Shown: one piece after another, positions 8,418 to 16,642 of the stretch
How the letters are laid out: every line of letters starts with the position of its first letter
How positions within the stretch are numbered: position 1 is the first letter of the stretch
Assembly: GCA_043775925.1 (NCBI GenBank)
Contig: JAYVRW010000040.1
Location: 1-32,660 of the forward strand
DNA from: JAFDVL01 sp043775925
GTDB lineage: Bacteria; Acidobacteriota; Blastocatellia; RBC074
DNA: 32,660 nt
Direction: 5' to 3'
Program-made: the position numbers and the translations under genes
The notes under the pieces: model-generated
Database searches by the model: none
The model's input: the letters and a program-made list of their open reading frames with translations, nothing else
What the model was told of the DNA's origin: nothing

Positions 8418-8437
8418 CCTGCCGAACGGTCGGTAGG
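8418..8437. promoter_or_regulatory. TetR-type operator candidate
   Basis: The 20-bp sequence CCTGCCGAACGGTCGGTAGG is a near palindrome: 8 of 10 base pairs match around the centre at 8427/8428. The form CCGAnCGnTCGG resembles operators of TetR regulators of fatty-acid and sterol catabolism. A TetR gene with a KstR2-like C-terminus lies about 1 kb downstream. It sits 150 bp upstream of the secreted-protein gene and may control that gene and possibly the TetR gene. Binding is inferred. Confidence 0.5.
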
Positions 8438-8480
8438 TCGCTCTTCTCCTTAGATTATTCCGGCGAACTTTTTGATCATT

Positions 8481-8510
8481 GTTATCATCTGAGAAGTTAT
8501 CATCTGAGAA
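8481..8510 (+). repeat. tandem 15-bp direct repeat
   Basis: GTTATCATCTGAGAA occurs twice in perfect tandem (8481-8495 and 8496-8510) in the leader upstream of the secreted-protein gene. The rest of the 211-bp gap holds the TetR-type palindrome and no other recognisable element. Confidence 0.8.
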
Positions 8511-8589
8511 CTGGCTGAAAAACCTAAGCGAATCAGGCTTAAATATTTTTCAGCTATTAACAATCACTAAAACAAAGGGTGTAAAGATT

Positions 8590-9315
8590 ATGAAGAAAAT
8601 GTTGTTATCAATTAGCGTGTCTTTATTGTTCGTTCTGATGTATGCGAGCTTGGCTAGTGCGCAAAGCGTCACGGGTGACTGGGACGTGACAGTCGTTTCT
8701 CCACAAGGAGAGCGAACCTCAAAAGTAACCTTCACGCAGGACGGAGAAGCTCTGAAGGCAATGATGGGGCCGTATGCCATTACTGGTAGTGTCAAAGGTT
8801 CTGACGTGACGCTCAAGTATACAGTTAAATTCCAGGATAATGATTTACCGATTACGATGACTGGCAAAGTAGCTGGCGATACGATGAAGGGTGAAGCAGA
8901 TTTTGGCGGACTGGCGCAAGGCGAATGGTCAGCGAAGAAATCTGCTGGTGGCGCAGCAGCGGCTCCGATGGCAGCGGCAAAACCAACCGCAAGCGCAGCA
9001 TCAGCCGGCGCAGCCGCAGTTATCGGCGAATGGGATGTTGTGTTCAGCACTCCCAACGGCGATATTCCCGCGAAAATTTCAGTCATGAATGATGGCGGCG
9101 CGTTGAAAGGAATGGTCAAAGGTGCTCCTCCGATGGGTGATGTCCCCTTAAAAGGCACAGCCACTGGCGATGCCTTCGAGATCAAATATACGATTAAATT
9201 TGAAGGTAACGATTTGCCGATCACGATGAAAGGCAAAGTCGAAGGTTCTTCAATCAAAGGAAGCGCTGATTACGGTGGAATGGCCGAAGGCGAATTCAAA
9301 GGTAAGAAGCAGTAA
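8590..9315 (+). CDS. secreted protein with two repeated beta-rich domains
   Basis: A 241-residue protein. The start at ATG 8590 gives a classical signal peptide (MKKMLLSISVSLLFV... cleaved near ASA-Q). The mature part holds two homologous units of about 85-90 residues. Each begins with GxWDV and contains DLPITMxGKV and then a GxADxGG-GE motif. A low-complexity Ala/Ser/Pro linker (roughly residues 120-147) separates them. The unit pattern of alternating strands suggests a lipocalin-like or small beta-barrel fold. I do not recognise a named family and assign no function. Its gene follows a TetR-type palindrome and precedes a TetR gene, and it is closed by a strong hairpin. Confidence 0.85.
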   Translation: MKKMLLSISVSLLFVLMYASLASAQSVTGDWDVTVVSPQGERTSKVTFTQDGEALKAMMGPYAITGSVKGSDVTLKYTVKFQDNDLPITMTGKVAGDTMKGEADFGGLAQGEWSAKKSAGGAAAAPMAAAKPTASAASAGAAAVIGEWDVVFSTPNGDIPAKISVMNDGGALKGMVKGAPPMGDVPLKGTATGDAFEIKYTIKFEGNDLPITMKGKVEGSSIKGSADYGGMAEGEFKGKKQ

Positions 9316-9331
9316 TTAACTTGTGAATCGT

Positions 9332-9371
9332 AAGCACAGTCAGGGCGCGTTCTGTGGTTCTGACTGTGCTT
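9332..9371 (+). terminator. hairpin terminator candidate after the secreted protein
   Basis: A perfect 12-bp stem, AAGCACAGTCAG (9332-9343) with CTGACTGTGCTT (9360-9371), encloses a 16-base loop. The trailing sequence ATTCCTCC has only a weak T-run, so termination may be partial and some readthrough into the TetR gene is possible. Confidence 0.65.
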
Positions 9372-9381
9372 ATTCCTCCTG

Positions 9382-10017
9382 ATGAATACCCTGAAAACCC
9401 GGAAGATTGCTGCCGTCAACGGAGATGTCTCCAAGCTCACCGAGATTTATCGAGCCGCTGCCGGAATCATTTTTGAGAAAGGCTTTGATGCCACCTCCAT
9501 GAGTGATATTGCCGAAGCTGTTGGCATGACGAAAGCCGGAATTTATCACTACATTCCCGGCAAAAAAGATTTACTGTTTGCTCTGATGAGCTACGCGATG
9601 GATCGGTTGGAGATGCAGGTGATTGCTCCTGCACAGGAAATCCAGAACGCTGAATTACGATTGCAATCAATCATTGATAACCATGTTCGTTTGATTACCG
9701 GCAGTAATAGCGAAGAAGGCTTCGGCGTCCTTTCGATCCTGACTGATGAATTGGCGGGACTGACACTGGAAAATCGTAAAATAATTATTGCCCGAAAACG
9801 GGCGTATTTTGATCTTGTCCGCACGACCGTCGAAGAATTAAAAAATCTTGGAAAAACCAAAAAAATTGATGCGACAGTCGCCACATTCAGCATTTTCGGG
9901 ACGATTATGTGGCTTTCGCGCTGGTATAAAACTTCTGGCAGTTTGTCGAGCGAACAGACCGCCTCAGAAATCAGCAATATTCTTTTGAATGGAATGTTGC
10001 TCAAAAAACGAAACTAA
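9382..10017 (+). CDS. TetR/AcrR family transcriptional regulator (KstR2-type C-terminus)
   Basis: A 211-residue TetR regulator. The N-terminal helix-turn-helix lies near residues 34-62 (MSDIAEAVGMTKAGIYHYI, then PGKKDLL). The C-terminal ligand-binding part includes the ...WLSRWYKTSG segment typical of the TetR_C_17/KstR2-like domain, whose members often sense acyl-CoA thioesters. A beta-oxidation gene set follows immediately, so it is likely to repress that set, its own gene or the gene upstream. No good ribosome site precedes ATG 9382. The candidate operator is the palindrome at 8418-8437. Confidence 0.88.
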   Translation: MNTLKTRKIAAVNGDVSKLTEIYRAAAGIIFEKGFDATSMSDIAEAVGMTKAGIYHYIPGKKDLLFALMSYAMDRLEMQVIAPAQEIQNAELRLQSIIDNHVRLITGSNSEEGFGVLSILTDELAGLTLENRKIIIARKRAYFDLVRTTVEELKNLGKTKKIDATVATFSIFGTIMWLSRWYKTSGSLSSEQTASEISNILLNGMLLKKRN

Positions 10018-10033
10018 AAAAACTGTGTTAGTA

Positions 10034-10053
10034 CCACCTGCGGTAGCAGGTGG
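10034..10053. repeat. palindromic intergenic repeat
   Basis: CCACCTGC-GGTA-GCAGGTGG is a perfect 8-bp stem with a 4-base loop in the gap between the TetR gene and the fused hydratase/dehydrogenase gene. It has no following T-run. Only one copy is present in the window. Confidence 0.7.
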
Positions 10054-10086
10054 GTCAATATCTGAATTTTTACCTGGAGTCCAATC

Positions 10087-12225
10087 ATGAACGAACTAAT
10101 TTCTTACATCACCGATGGAGACCTCGGAATTATCACCGTCAATAATCCGCCTGTGAATGCCTTGAGTCCAGGCGTCCCTGAAGGCATCGCAGCGGCGGTT
10201 GCTGAGATTGAAAAAGACGAAAATATCAAAGCCGGAATTTTGATCGGCGGTGGTCGAACCTTCATCGCCGGAGCTGACATTAAAGAATTCGGCAAAATTA
10301 CTTCAGGAGAGAAAAAAGAAGGATTAACGCTCACTGAATTATTGGTTCCGATTGAAAACTGCTCGAAGCCATTAGTCGCAGCTTTGCACGGCTCTGCTTT
10401 TGGCGGTGGTCTCGAAGTTGCGATGGCTTTTCATTACCGCGTAGCCGTCGCCTCTGCGCAAGTTGGTCAGCCGGAAGTGAAGCTGGGAATTATTCCCGGA
10501 GCCGCCGGAACGCAACGTCTTCCGCGCTTAGCCGGAGTCGCCAAAGCTGTTCAGATGTGCGCTGATGGAAACCCGATTAAAGCCAGTGAAGCTCTCGCCG
10601 CAGGCATCGTTGATAGAATTGTTGATGGAGATTTGCTCGAAGGCGCGAAAGCGTTTGCTCGTGAATTAATTGCGAACGGAACAGTTCCCGTGAGAACTCG
10701 TGACCGCAATGACAAGCTCGGCGATGAAGCCACAAACGCGGCTATTTTTGCGGGTGCTAAGGCGATGGCATCTAAAGCAGCGCGTGGAATGTTAGCTCCC
10801 ATTGCGGCGATTGAGGCGATTGAAGCCGCCACGAAATTGCCGTTTGAAGAAGGCTGCGACCGTGAAAAAGAACTCTTCAATAAATGTTTATTCTCCGATC
10901 AATCCAAGTCCATGATCCACGCCTTTTTCGGAGAGCGCGAAGTCGCAAAAATTCCAGACATTCCCAAAGGCACTCCGTTGATTCCGATCAATAAAGCCGC
11001 AGTCATCGGAGCCGGAACGATGGGCGGCGGCATTACCATGAACTTCGTTAATGTCGGAATTCCTGTCACGATCAAAGAAACCACGCAGGAAGCATTAGAT
11101 CGCGGGATGGCGACGATTGCGAAGAATTATGCGAATTCAGTCAAGAAAGGTCGCTTCTCGCAGGAAGTGATGGATCAGCGAATGGCGCTGATTACGCCGA
11201 CGCTAAGCTACGACGGATTCGCTGATGCTGACATCGTAGTCGAAGCCGTGTTTGAAAACATGGCGTTGAAAAAAGAGACGTTTGCTGAACTCGATAAAAT
11301 TTGTAAACAGGGCGCAATTCTTGCCTCAAATACTTCGACACTTGATGTGGATGAAATTGCCTCAGCGACAACACGTCCAGAATTTGTAGTCGGAACTCAT
11401 TTCTTCAGCCCGGCGAACGTGATGCGATTGCTCGAAATTGTACGCGGCAAAGCGACGGATAAATCAGTTCTTGCCACGGCGATGGACTTAGCGAAAAAGA
11501 TCAAAAAGGTTGGTGTTTTAGTCGGAAATTGCTACGGCTTCGTTGGCAATCGAATGATTCATCCCTACGGACGCGAAGCCGTTTTTTTAGTCGAAGAAGG
11601 CGCCAAACCACAGGACGTTGACGCGGCTCTCTATGAATTCGGAATGGCGATGGGGCCGTTAGCGATGGGCGATTTAGCTGGTCTTGATGTCGGCTGGCGC
11701 ATTCGTAAAGAACACGCGCATCTGAGCGTTGAAGGTGTTCGCCACGCGATGGTTGCCGATGAACTCGCGGAACGTGGACGTTATGGTCAGAAGACCGGCA
11801 AGGGCTGGTATGTCTATGATGAAAATCGTAAGCCTTCGTCTGATCCTGAAGTTGATGCGCTGATTGAGGAGCTTTCAGCTAAAGCCGGAATTGAGCGTCG
11901 AGAAATTTCCAAAGAAGAAATCATTGATCGGACAATCTACGCTTTGGTCAACGAAGGCGCCAAAATTCTGGAAGAGGGAATCGCACTACGCGCTGTAGAC
12001 ATTGATATTATTTATCTTGCTGGCTACGGCTTTCCAGCCTGGCGCGGCGGCCCGATGTGGTACGCGAGTACGGTTGGCTTGAAAAAAGTTTATGACCGCA
12101 TCTGCGAATTTGAAGCGCAGCATGGCGATTTATGGAAGCCTGCACCGTTGCTCAAACGCTTAGCCGAAGAGGGCAAATCGTTTGATGATTTTGACAAAGA
12201 AAAAGCCAAAGCACTGGCTGCGTAA
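10087..12225 (+). CDS. fused enoyl-CoA hydratase / 3-hydroxyacyl-CoA dehydrogenase (FadB/FadJ type)
   Basis: A 712-residue bifunctional beta-oxidation enzyme, full length for the family. The N-terminal crotonase half carries AGADIKEF, the oxyanion segment GSAFGGGLEVAM near 101, and PEVKLGIIPGAAGTQRLPRL near 128-148 with the catalytic glutamates. The dehydrogenase half starts near 303 with the NAD motif GAGTMGGG. It has SNTSTLDVDEIA and the catalytic histidine region GTHFFSPANVMRLLE near 436, and ends with the C-terminal dehydrogenase domain pair. It hydrates trans-2-enoyl-CoA and oxidises the resulting 3-hydroxyacyl-CoA with NAD+. The ATG at 10087 follows a weak GGAG. Downstream thioesterase and thiolase genes complete the set. 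It could be named fadB or fadJ; the two cannot be separated here. Confidence 0.95.
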   Translation: MNELISYITDGDLGIITVNNPPVNALSPGVPEGIAAAVAEIEKDENIKAGILIGGGRTFIAGADIKEFGKITSGEKKEGLTLTELLVPIENCSKPLVAALHGSAFGGGLEVAMAFHYRVAVASAQVGQPEVKLGIIPGAAGTQRLPRLAGVAKAVQMCADGNPIKASEALAAGIVDRIVDGDLLEGAKAFARELIANGTVPVRTRDRNDKLGDEATNAAIFAGAKAMASKAARGMLAPIAAIEAIEAATKLPFEEGCDREKELFNKCLFSDQSKSMIHAFFGEREVAKIPDIPKGTPLIPINKAAVIGAGTMGGGITMNFVNVGIPVTIKETTQEALDRGMATIAKNYANSVKKGRFSQEVMDQRMALITPTLSYDGFADADIVVEAVFENMALKKETFAELDKICKQGAILASNTSTLDVDEIASATTRPEFVVGTHFFSPANVMRLLEIVRGKATDKSVLATAMDLAKKIKKVGVLVGNCYGFVGNRMIHPYGREAVFLVEEGAKPQDVDAALYEFGMAMGPLAMGDLAGLDVGWRIRKEHAHLSVEGVRHAMVADELAERGRYGQKTGKGWYVYDENRKPSSDPEVDALIEELSAKAGIERREISKEEIIDRTIYALVNEGAKILEEGIALRAVDIDIIYLAGYGFPAWRGGPMWYASTVGLKKVYDRICEFEAQHGDLWKPAPLLKRLAEEGKSFDDFDKEKAKALAA

Positions 12226-12230
12226 TGTAC

Positions 12231-12293
12231 GGTAGGCGTCCCGCCTGCCGAAGTATTTGGCAATAAAATAATAAGACAGGCAAGATGCCTGTC
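12231..12293. repeat. pair of palindromic intergenic repeats
   Basis: The 79-bp gap holds two hairpins: GGTAGGC-GTCCC-GCCTGCC (12231-12249, one G-T pair) and GACAGGCA-AGA-TGCCTGTC (12275-12293). Both share the AGGC/GCCT word and look like members of one dispersed repeat family. Neither is followed by a T-run. Confidence 0.7.
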
Positions 12294-12304
12294 CTGCCCT
12301 AATT

Positions 12305-13837
12305 ATGCAACTCGTAAAAATAATTACCCGTAATTACGTTTTTGCATTTTCTTTTTTGATGCTCTGGAGCGTTTGCGTGTTTACGCAAACGCCCTCCAAA
12401 AACGTCCGTGTGACGCTGTTGCAGGTGAATGATGTTTACCAGATTTCACCGATAGATAAAGGTAAAGCGGGCGGCTTGGCACGGCTCGCTACACTCAGGA
12501 AAAAGATTCAGTCCGAATCGCCAAACACCTTGTTTTTATTGGCAGGTGACACGCTTTCACCTTCCGTGGCTTCCAATATTTTCAAAGGCGAACAAATGAT
12601 CGCGGGCTGGAATGCGGCGGGATTGGATTACGCTGGACTTGGCAATCATGAGTTTGATTTTGGCGATGAAATTTTATTGGAGCGGATGAAAGCTTCCAAA
12701 TTTGGCTGGCTTGGATCGAATGTCATCAATCGCAAAACCGGCAGGAATTTTGGTGGGATGCCACCGTTTGTGATCCGTAATTTTGGCGGTGTGAAAGTTG
12801 GACTCTTCGCCATTCTGACGCCAGAGACGGCGAAATCTTCGAGTCCTGGAAAAGACACAAGATTTTTGGATGCCAATAAAACTGCTACAAGAATCGTCGC
12901 CCAAATGCGCGGAAAAGGTGCGACGGTGATTATTGCTATCACGCATCTTTCGATGGCGGAAGATAAGCGTTTGGCAAAGGCTGCGAGAATAGATGTCATT
13001 ATTGGCGGACACGAACACGAAGTTTTGCAGGCGCAATCCAGTTGCACGCCGATTTTCAAAATGGGTTCAGATGCTCGCACGCTGGGACGCATTGATCTCA
13101 ATATTTCTAAAATTACGAAACGAATTGAGAACATTGATTTCGCGGCAATTCCGGTCAATGATACATTTCCTGATGATCCGACCGCCGCCGCCGTGATTGG
13201 TGAGTTTGAGAAAAAACTATCAGTGGAACTTGATAAGCCAGTCGGCAATAGCACCGTAGAATTAGACGCCAAACAGCTCACCAGTCGTTCACGCGAAACA
13301 AATTTAGGCAGCTTTATTCTGGATGCTTTTCGTCACGCGACCAACGCTGATGTAGCAATCATGAATGCCGGTTCGATTCGTTCTAATGCAACTTACGGCC
13401 CCGGCGTCATTACCAAGCGCGACGTGCTTTCGATGTTGCCATTTGAAACGCCAGTGGTAAAAGTCGAAGTCAAAGGCGCAGTGATTCGCGCCGCGCTGGA
13501 GCATGGCGTAGCGAAAATTGGGATAGAAAATGAGAGCGGTCGCTTCCCGCAAATTTCAGGCTTTCGCTTCAGCTACGATGCGCGTAAACCACCTGGCTCA
13601 AGGGTGGTTGAAATGACCATTAACGGGCAACCACTGGATGTCGCCAAAAACTATTCGCTCGCGTCTGGTACATATTTATTGAATGGCGGTGACGGCTACG
13701 CGATGTTCAAAGATGCGAAATATTTACTCACGGCTGAGGACGCCAAAGTTGACGCAGTTATTCTGGGCGATGCGATCCAGACTGCCGGAACGATTTCACC
13801 TGCTGTTGACGGTCGCATTAAGCGGATTGATGAATAA
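12305..13837 (+). CDS. bifunctional UDP-sugar hydrolase/5'-nucleotidase family protein
   Basis: A 510-residue secreted metallophosphoesterase. It starts with a signal peptide (residues 1 to about 28, ending near VFTQ). The N-terminal metal-binding domain shows LLQVNDVYQ (in place of the usual NDxH), AGDTLSPS near 79, GNHEFDFG near 113 and GGHEHE near 234. The C-terminal 5'-nucleotidase domain has NAGSIRSNATYGPGVITKRD and the substrate-stacking SGTYLLNGGDGYAMF. It would hydrolyse nucleotides in the periplasm. The aspartate-histidine motif change (NDVY) is a visible departure; it occurs in some subfamilies and may alter metal site 1. It sits inside a beta-oxidation gene row without an obvious functional link. 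Confidence 0.92.
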   Translation: MQLVKIITRNYVFAFSFLMLWSVCVFTQTPSKNVRVTLLQVNDVYQISPIDKGKAGGLARLATLRKKIQSESPNTLFLLAGDTLSPSVASNIFKGEQMIAGWNAAGLDYAGLGNHEFDFGDEILLERMKASKFGWLGSNVINRKTGRNFGGMPPFVIRNFGGVKVGLFAILTPETAKSSSPGKDTRFLDANKTATRIVAQMRGKGATVIIAITHLSMAEDKRLAKAARIDVIIGGHEHEVLQAQSSCTPIFKMGSDARTLGRIDLNISKITKRIENIDFAAIPVNDTFPDDPTAAAVIGEFEKKLSVELDKPVGNSTVELDAKQLTSRSRETNLGSFILDAFRHATNADVAIMNAGSIRSNATYGPGVITKRDVLSMLPFETPVVKVEVKGAVIRAALEHGVAKIGIENESGRFPQISGFRFSYDARKPPGSRVVEMTINGQPLDVAKNYSLASGTYLLNGGDGYAMFKDAKYLLTAEDAKVDAVILGDAIQTAGTISPAVDGRIKRIDE

Positions 13838-13840
13838 CGA

Positions 13841-14269
13841 ATGAAACCTGACGAGTACGAACATTTTCAACGACAAATCACCGAATCCAACTTTGCCAAA
13901 CTACTTGGTTTTGAAGTTATCGAAAAAACGTATGGTCGCGTCATTTTGCGGCTCCCGTTCAAAGAAGAATTTTTGCAGGCGCTGGGACGAATTCACGGAG
14001 GCGTAGTCTTTGCACTCGCGGATCACGTTTCCGGCTGGGCGGCTGCTACTACACTGACGAAAAAACAGCGTGTCGCAACTCTTGAAATGAAAATTAATTA
14101 CATCGCGGCGGTGACGAATGAGGCTTGTATCGCGGAAGCGAAAGTAGTGCATTCCGGTCGAACAAGCATTGTCGTCGAGGCGGATGTTAAAACAGAAACC
14201 GGACGGTTAGTTGCCAAAACGCTGGCAACTTTCGCCGTTCTTCACCCCAAAGAAAAGGAAGACGAATGA
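13841..14269 (+). CDS. PaaI family hotdog thioesterase
   Basis: A 142-residue hotdog-fold acyl-CoA thioesterase. The helix motif GRIHGGVVFALADHVSGWAA has the family HGG followed by an acidic residue on the central helix. It would hydrolyse acyl-CoA intermediates and free CoA. It starts three bases after the nucleotidase stop and overlaps the thiolase gene by 4 bp (ATGA), which indicates one transcript and translational coupling. Confidence 0.92.
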   Translation: MKPDEYEHFQRQITESNFAKLLGFEVIEKTYGRVILRLPFKEEFLQALGRIHGGVVFALADHVSGWAAATTLTKKQRVATLEMKINYIAAVTNEACIAEAKVVHSGRTSIVVEADVKTETGRLVAKTLATFAVLHPKEKEDE

Positions 14270-15453
14270 GAGAAGCTGTCATTGTAGAAAGTCAACGCAC
14301 CGCATTAACGAAATCCTATCGTGGGTCATTTAATATGACGCATCCCGTAGACCTCGTGGGTCATGCCATTAAATCAGTTCTGGCGAAAGTCCCAAATCTT
14401 TCACCAGACGAAATCGAAGATGTGATTATGGGCTGCGGTCAGCCGAGTGGTGCGCAAGGCAATAACATCGCCCGTGTTGGAGCGATGCGCGCTGGCTTGC
14501 CAGTTTCTGTCGGAGGCATGACGCTGAATCGCTTTTGTTCTTCCGGCTTGCAGGCGGTGGCGTTAGCCGCGCATCAAGTGATCGTCGAAGGAGCTGACGC
14601 GTCAATCGGCGGCGGCATCGAAAGCATCACGATGATGAAGCGCGACGGCGATCCGCATCCGGGCGTTCTTGCCAGCCATCCCGGCATTTATATGGCGATG
14701 GGTGACACGGCAGAAGTTGTCGCCAAACGCTACAATGTCAGCCGTCAGGTACAAGACGAATATTCTTTGCTGAGCCAGCAGCGTACCGCACGTGCGCAAG
14801 CCGAAGGATTTTTCAAAGACGAAATTTCTCCGTTGCAAGTGACACGCGGAATCTTGGATAAGACTACGGGACAGGTTGCCAGCACGGAAGAATATTTAGC
14901 TGATAAAGATGAATGCAACCGCGCTGATACAACGTTGGAAGGCTTGCTCAGCCTCAAGCCTGTCTTTGATAAAGAGAGCGGTTTAGGCAGCGTCACCGCC
15001 GGAAATTCTTCGCAGCTTTCCGATGGCGCTTCGGCTACGCTCGTGATGTCGCGTGAACGTGCCGAAGCGCTGGGCATCAAGCCGAAATTAATTTTCCGAG
15101 GCTTCGTCACCGCTGGATGTGAACCTGATGAAATGGGCATCGGCCCAATTTACGCCGTCCCCAAATTGCTCAAACGTCACGGCTTGACCGTCAACGATAT
15201 TGATTTATGGGAGTTGAATGAAGCCTTCGCGGTACAGGTGATTTACAGCCGCGACGTACTGGGAATTGATCCTGAAAAATTAAATGTCAACGGCGGTTCG
15301 ATTGCGATTGGACATCCGTTCGGAATGACAGGTTCACGAATGGTCGGAACCCTGGCGAATCAAATGATTCAGCGCAAAGCCAAATACGGTGTCGTGACGA
15401 TGTGCATCGGTGGAGGGCAGGGAGCAGCGGGATTATTTGAAGCTTGTTTGTAA
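14266..15453 (+). CDS. acetyl-CoA C-acyltransferase (thiolase)
   Basis: A 395-residue thiolase with the full catalytic set: C91 in NRFCSSGLQ, the NEAF motif, H350 in GHPFGMTG, and C380 in CIGGGQG. It performs the last step of beta-oxidation, releasing acetyl-CoA (or propionyl-CoA from branched chains). Its start overlaps the thioesterase stop. It differs clearly from the first thiolase in the window, whose final motif is CAGHG, so the two probably serve different substrates. A terminator follows 8 bp after the stop. Confidence 0.95.
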   Translation: MREAVIVESQRTALTKSYRGSFNMTHPVDLVGHAIKSVLAKVPNLSPDEIEDVIMGCGQPSGAQGNNIARVGAMRAGLPVSVGGMTLNRFCSSGLQAVALAAHQVIVEGADASIGGGIESITMMKRDGDPHPGVLASHPGIYMAMGDTAEVVAKRYNVSRQVQDEYSLLSQQRTARAQAEGFFKDEISPLQVTRGILDKTTGQVASTEEYLADKDECNRADTTLEGLLSLKPVFDKESGLGSVTAGNSSQLSDGASATLVMSRERAEALGIKPKLIFRGFVTAGCEPDEMGIGPIYAVPKLLKRHGLTVNDIDLWELNEAFAVQVIYSRDVLGIDPEKLNVNGGSIAIGHPFGMTGSRMVGTLANQMIQRKAKYGVVTMCIGGGQGAAGLFEACL

Positions 15454-15460
15454 CGGTGTA

Positions 15461-15510
15461 GGGTTTGCTGAAGTGGGAGGTTTTTGCCTCAATTTTGGCA
15501 AACCCTTTTT
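15461..15510 (+). terminator. rho-independent terminator of the thiolase operon
   Basis: GGGTTTGC (15461-15468) pairs with GCAAACCC (15498-15505) and is followed by TTTTT. An inner GAGG/CCTC pairing stabilises the loop. It lies between two convergent genes, so it may also stop transcription of the minus-strand nuclease gene. Confidence 0.75.
15467..15479 (+). repeat. left copy of GCYGAAGTGGGAG flanking the Rpn gene
   Basis: GCTGAAGTGGGAG lies inside the terminator loop, in direct orientation with a near-identical copy at 16514-16526 on the other side of the Rpn gene. Similarity continues for a few bases as GRTTTT. Confidence 0.6.
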
Positions 15511-15519
15511 GCGAAGGTA

Positions 15520-16434
15520 TTATTTCTCGGCTCGTAGTTTTTCGACCTGCTCAACTGAAAGCCCCGTTCCTTTGGCAGCGTCTTCAAGAGACAAACCCAA
15601 GCTTAGCAAATTTAATGCGATGGCTCCTTTTTCCTTTACCTGAGCTTCCACGACGGCTTGCTGTTTTTCTATGACGGCTTTCTCGACTGCTTTTTCGACC
15701 GCCTCTTTAACCGCTTCTTTAACTGCTTTTCTGGTTGCAAACGTAATTCGTCCTCTATCGTCCTGTTCTCTCATCAAAACATAGTCGTAGGCGTCTAATT
15801 CCGCCTTCGTCCAATTATGCTTATCTGCGTCTTCGTAGGCATATTTCAAACCTGCATCTTTTACACTTTCAGGAATAATGTCTAAATTCTCAGCGTTCTT
15901 TATAAAGTAAACCCATTGGTCAATGATGGTTGTCAGTTCGGTTTCCTGCTGATTGAATTTAGGAAGTTCGATAAAGGTAAATTCAATGTCGCTGAGTAGA
16001 TTCTCCCCTGTTTCAACGTCTAAGATTTTGTTTCGGCTGATGTAGTTGGGGTTTTTAGAAATTTCAAAGTCTAAAATGCCAATAAAAAATGTCGGGTTAA
16101 GTTGTTCGTATAAATCGCCACGATCAATTTGTGACGAATAACTTTTTGAAGCGTAATACAAAACTCGTTTGTCAAAGCCGTCAACTTCTGCCACTTGCAT
16201 TTCGACAATATAATTTTTGTCGCTTTGATCTTTGGCTTTAATGTCAACAATCGTAACTTTGCCACCTTTCAAGGCCGGGAGTTGATACGGTGTCAGGATG
16301 TCTACATCTACAATTTTTCTGTTATCCTCTAACAATAAAACGGCATTCAGGAAAGAAATTAAGACTTCTTTCCTGTTCTCATTTCCGAAGATTTTTCGGA
16401 AGGCAATGTCGTTTTTGATGTCTACAAATTTCAT
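15520..16434 (-). CDS. Rpn family PD-(D/E)XK nuclease/putative transposase
   Basis: A 304-residue protein starting at ATG 16434 with MKFVDIKNDIAFRKIFG, the conserved N-terminus of the Rpn (recombination-promoting nuclease)/PDDEXK_2 family. The nuclease core shows VDIKAKDQSDKNYIVEMQ, with the family's E-x-Q in place of E-x-K. The C-terminal part has a run of EAVKEAVEKAVEKAV-type heptads and a short HTH-like tail (SLEDAAKGTGLSVEQVEKL). Rpn proteins nick or cut DNA and promote RecA-independent recombination. An upstream extension of 44 codons exists but lacks family similarity. The gene is visibly more AT-rich than its left neighbours and is bounded on both sides by GCYGAAGTGGGAG, suggesting acquisition as a unit. 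Confidence 0.9.
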   Translation of the reverse strand: MKFVDIKNDIAFRKIFGNENRKEVLISFLNAVLLLEDNRKIVDVDILTPYQLPALKGGKVTIVDIKAKDQSDKNYIVEMQVAEVDGFDKRVLYYASKSYSSQIDRGDLYEQLNPTFFIGILDFEISKNPNYISRNKILDVETGENLLSDIEFTFIELPKFNQQETELTTIIDQWVYFIKNAENLDIIPESVKDAGLKYAYEDADKHNWTKAELDAYDYVLMREQDDRGRITFATRKAVKEAVKEAVEKAVEKAVIEKQQAVVEAQVKEKGAIALNLLSLGLSLEDAAKGTGLSVEQVEKLRAEK

Positions 16435-16513
16435 ACGGCAACGATACTCATTTTTGCCTGATGACACAAGTTGTAAGTTTGGAGGGAAGAGGACTGCTAA
16501 CGAATTAGGTATT

Positions 16514-16526
16514 GCCGAAGTGGGAG
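16514..16526 (+). repeat. right copy of GCYGAAGTGGGAG flanking the Rpn gene
   Basis: GCCGAAGTGGGAG differs from the left copy by one base. It sits between the Rpn start and the palindrome at 16572-16593. Read on the minus strand, the motif follows each of the two genes of the pair (VOC, Rpn), as the end of a cassette would. Confidence 0.6.
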
Positions 16527-16571
16527 ATTTTGAAATATAAATGTTCGATTTAGCGCAAAGCCCCACTTTTG

Positions 16572-16593
16572 CTAACCGCTTGTTAGCGGTTAG
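16572..16593. repeat. CTAACCGC/GCGGTTAG palindrome between Rpn and VOC genes
   Basis: CTAACCGC (16572-16579) and GCGGTTAG (16586-16593) form a perfect 8-bp stem with a TTGTTA loop. On the minus strand the outer sequence reads GCCTAAC, which matches the RYYYAAC core of integron attC sites. The opposite end (GTTAGCA) fits the GTTRRRY core poorly, so attC identity is unproven. Confidence 0.5.
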
Positions 16594-16642
16594 GCGTACT
16601 TTTCTGTCGGTTGTTTAAATTCTTATTTTGCTGTCTTACTAC

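Noticed and set aside
12646..13281. Minus-strand 211-codon frame opposite the 5'-nucleotidase
   Set aside because: It is an antisense shadow of a gene whose metal-binding motifs are all on the + strand.
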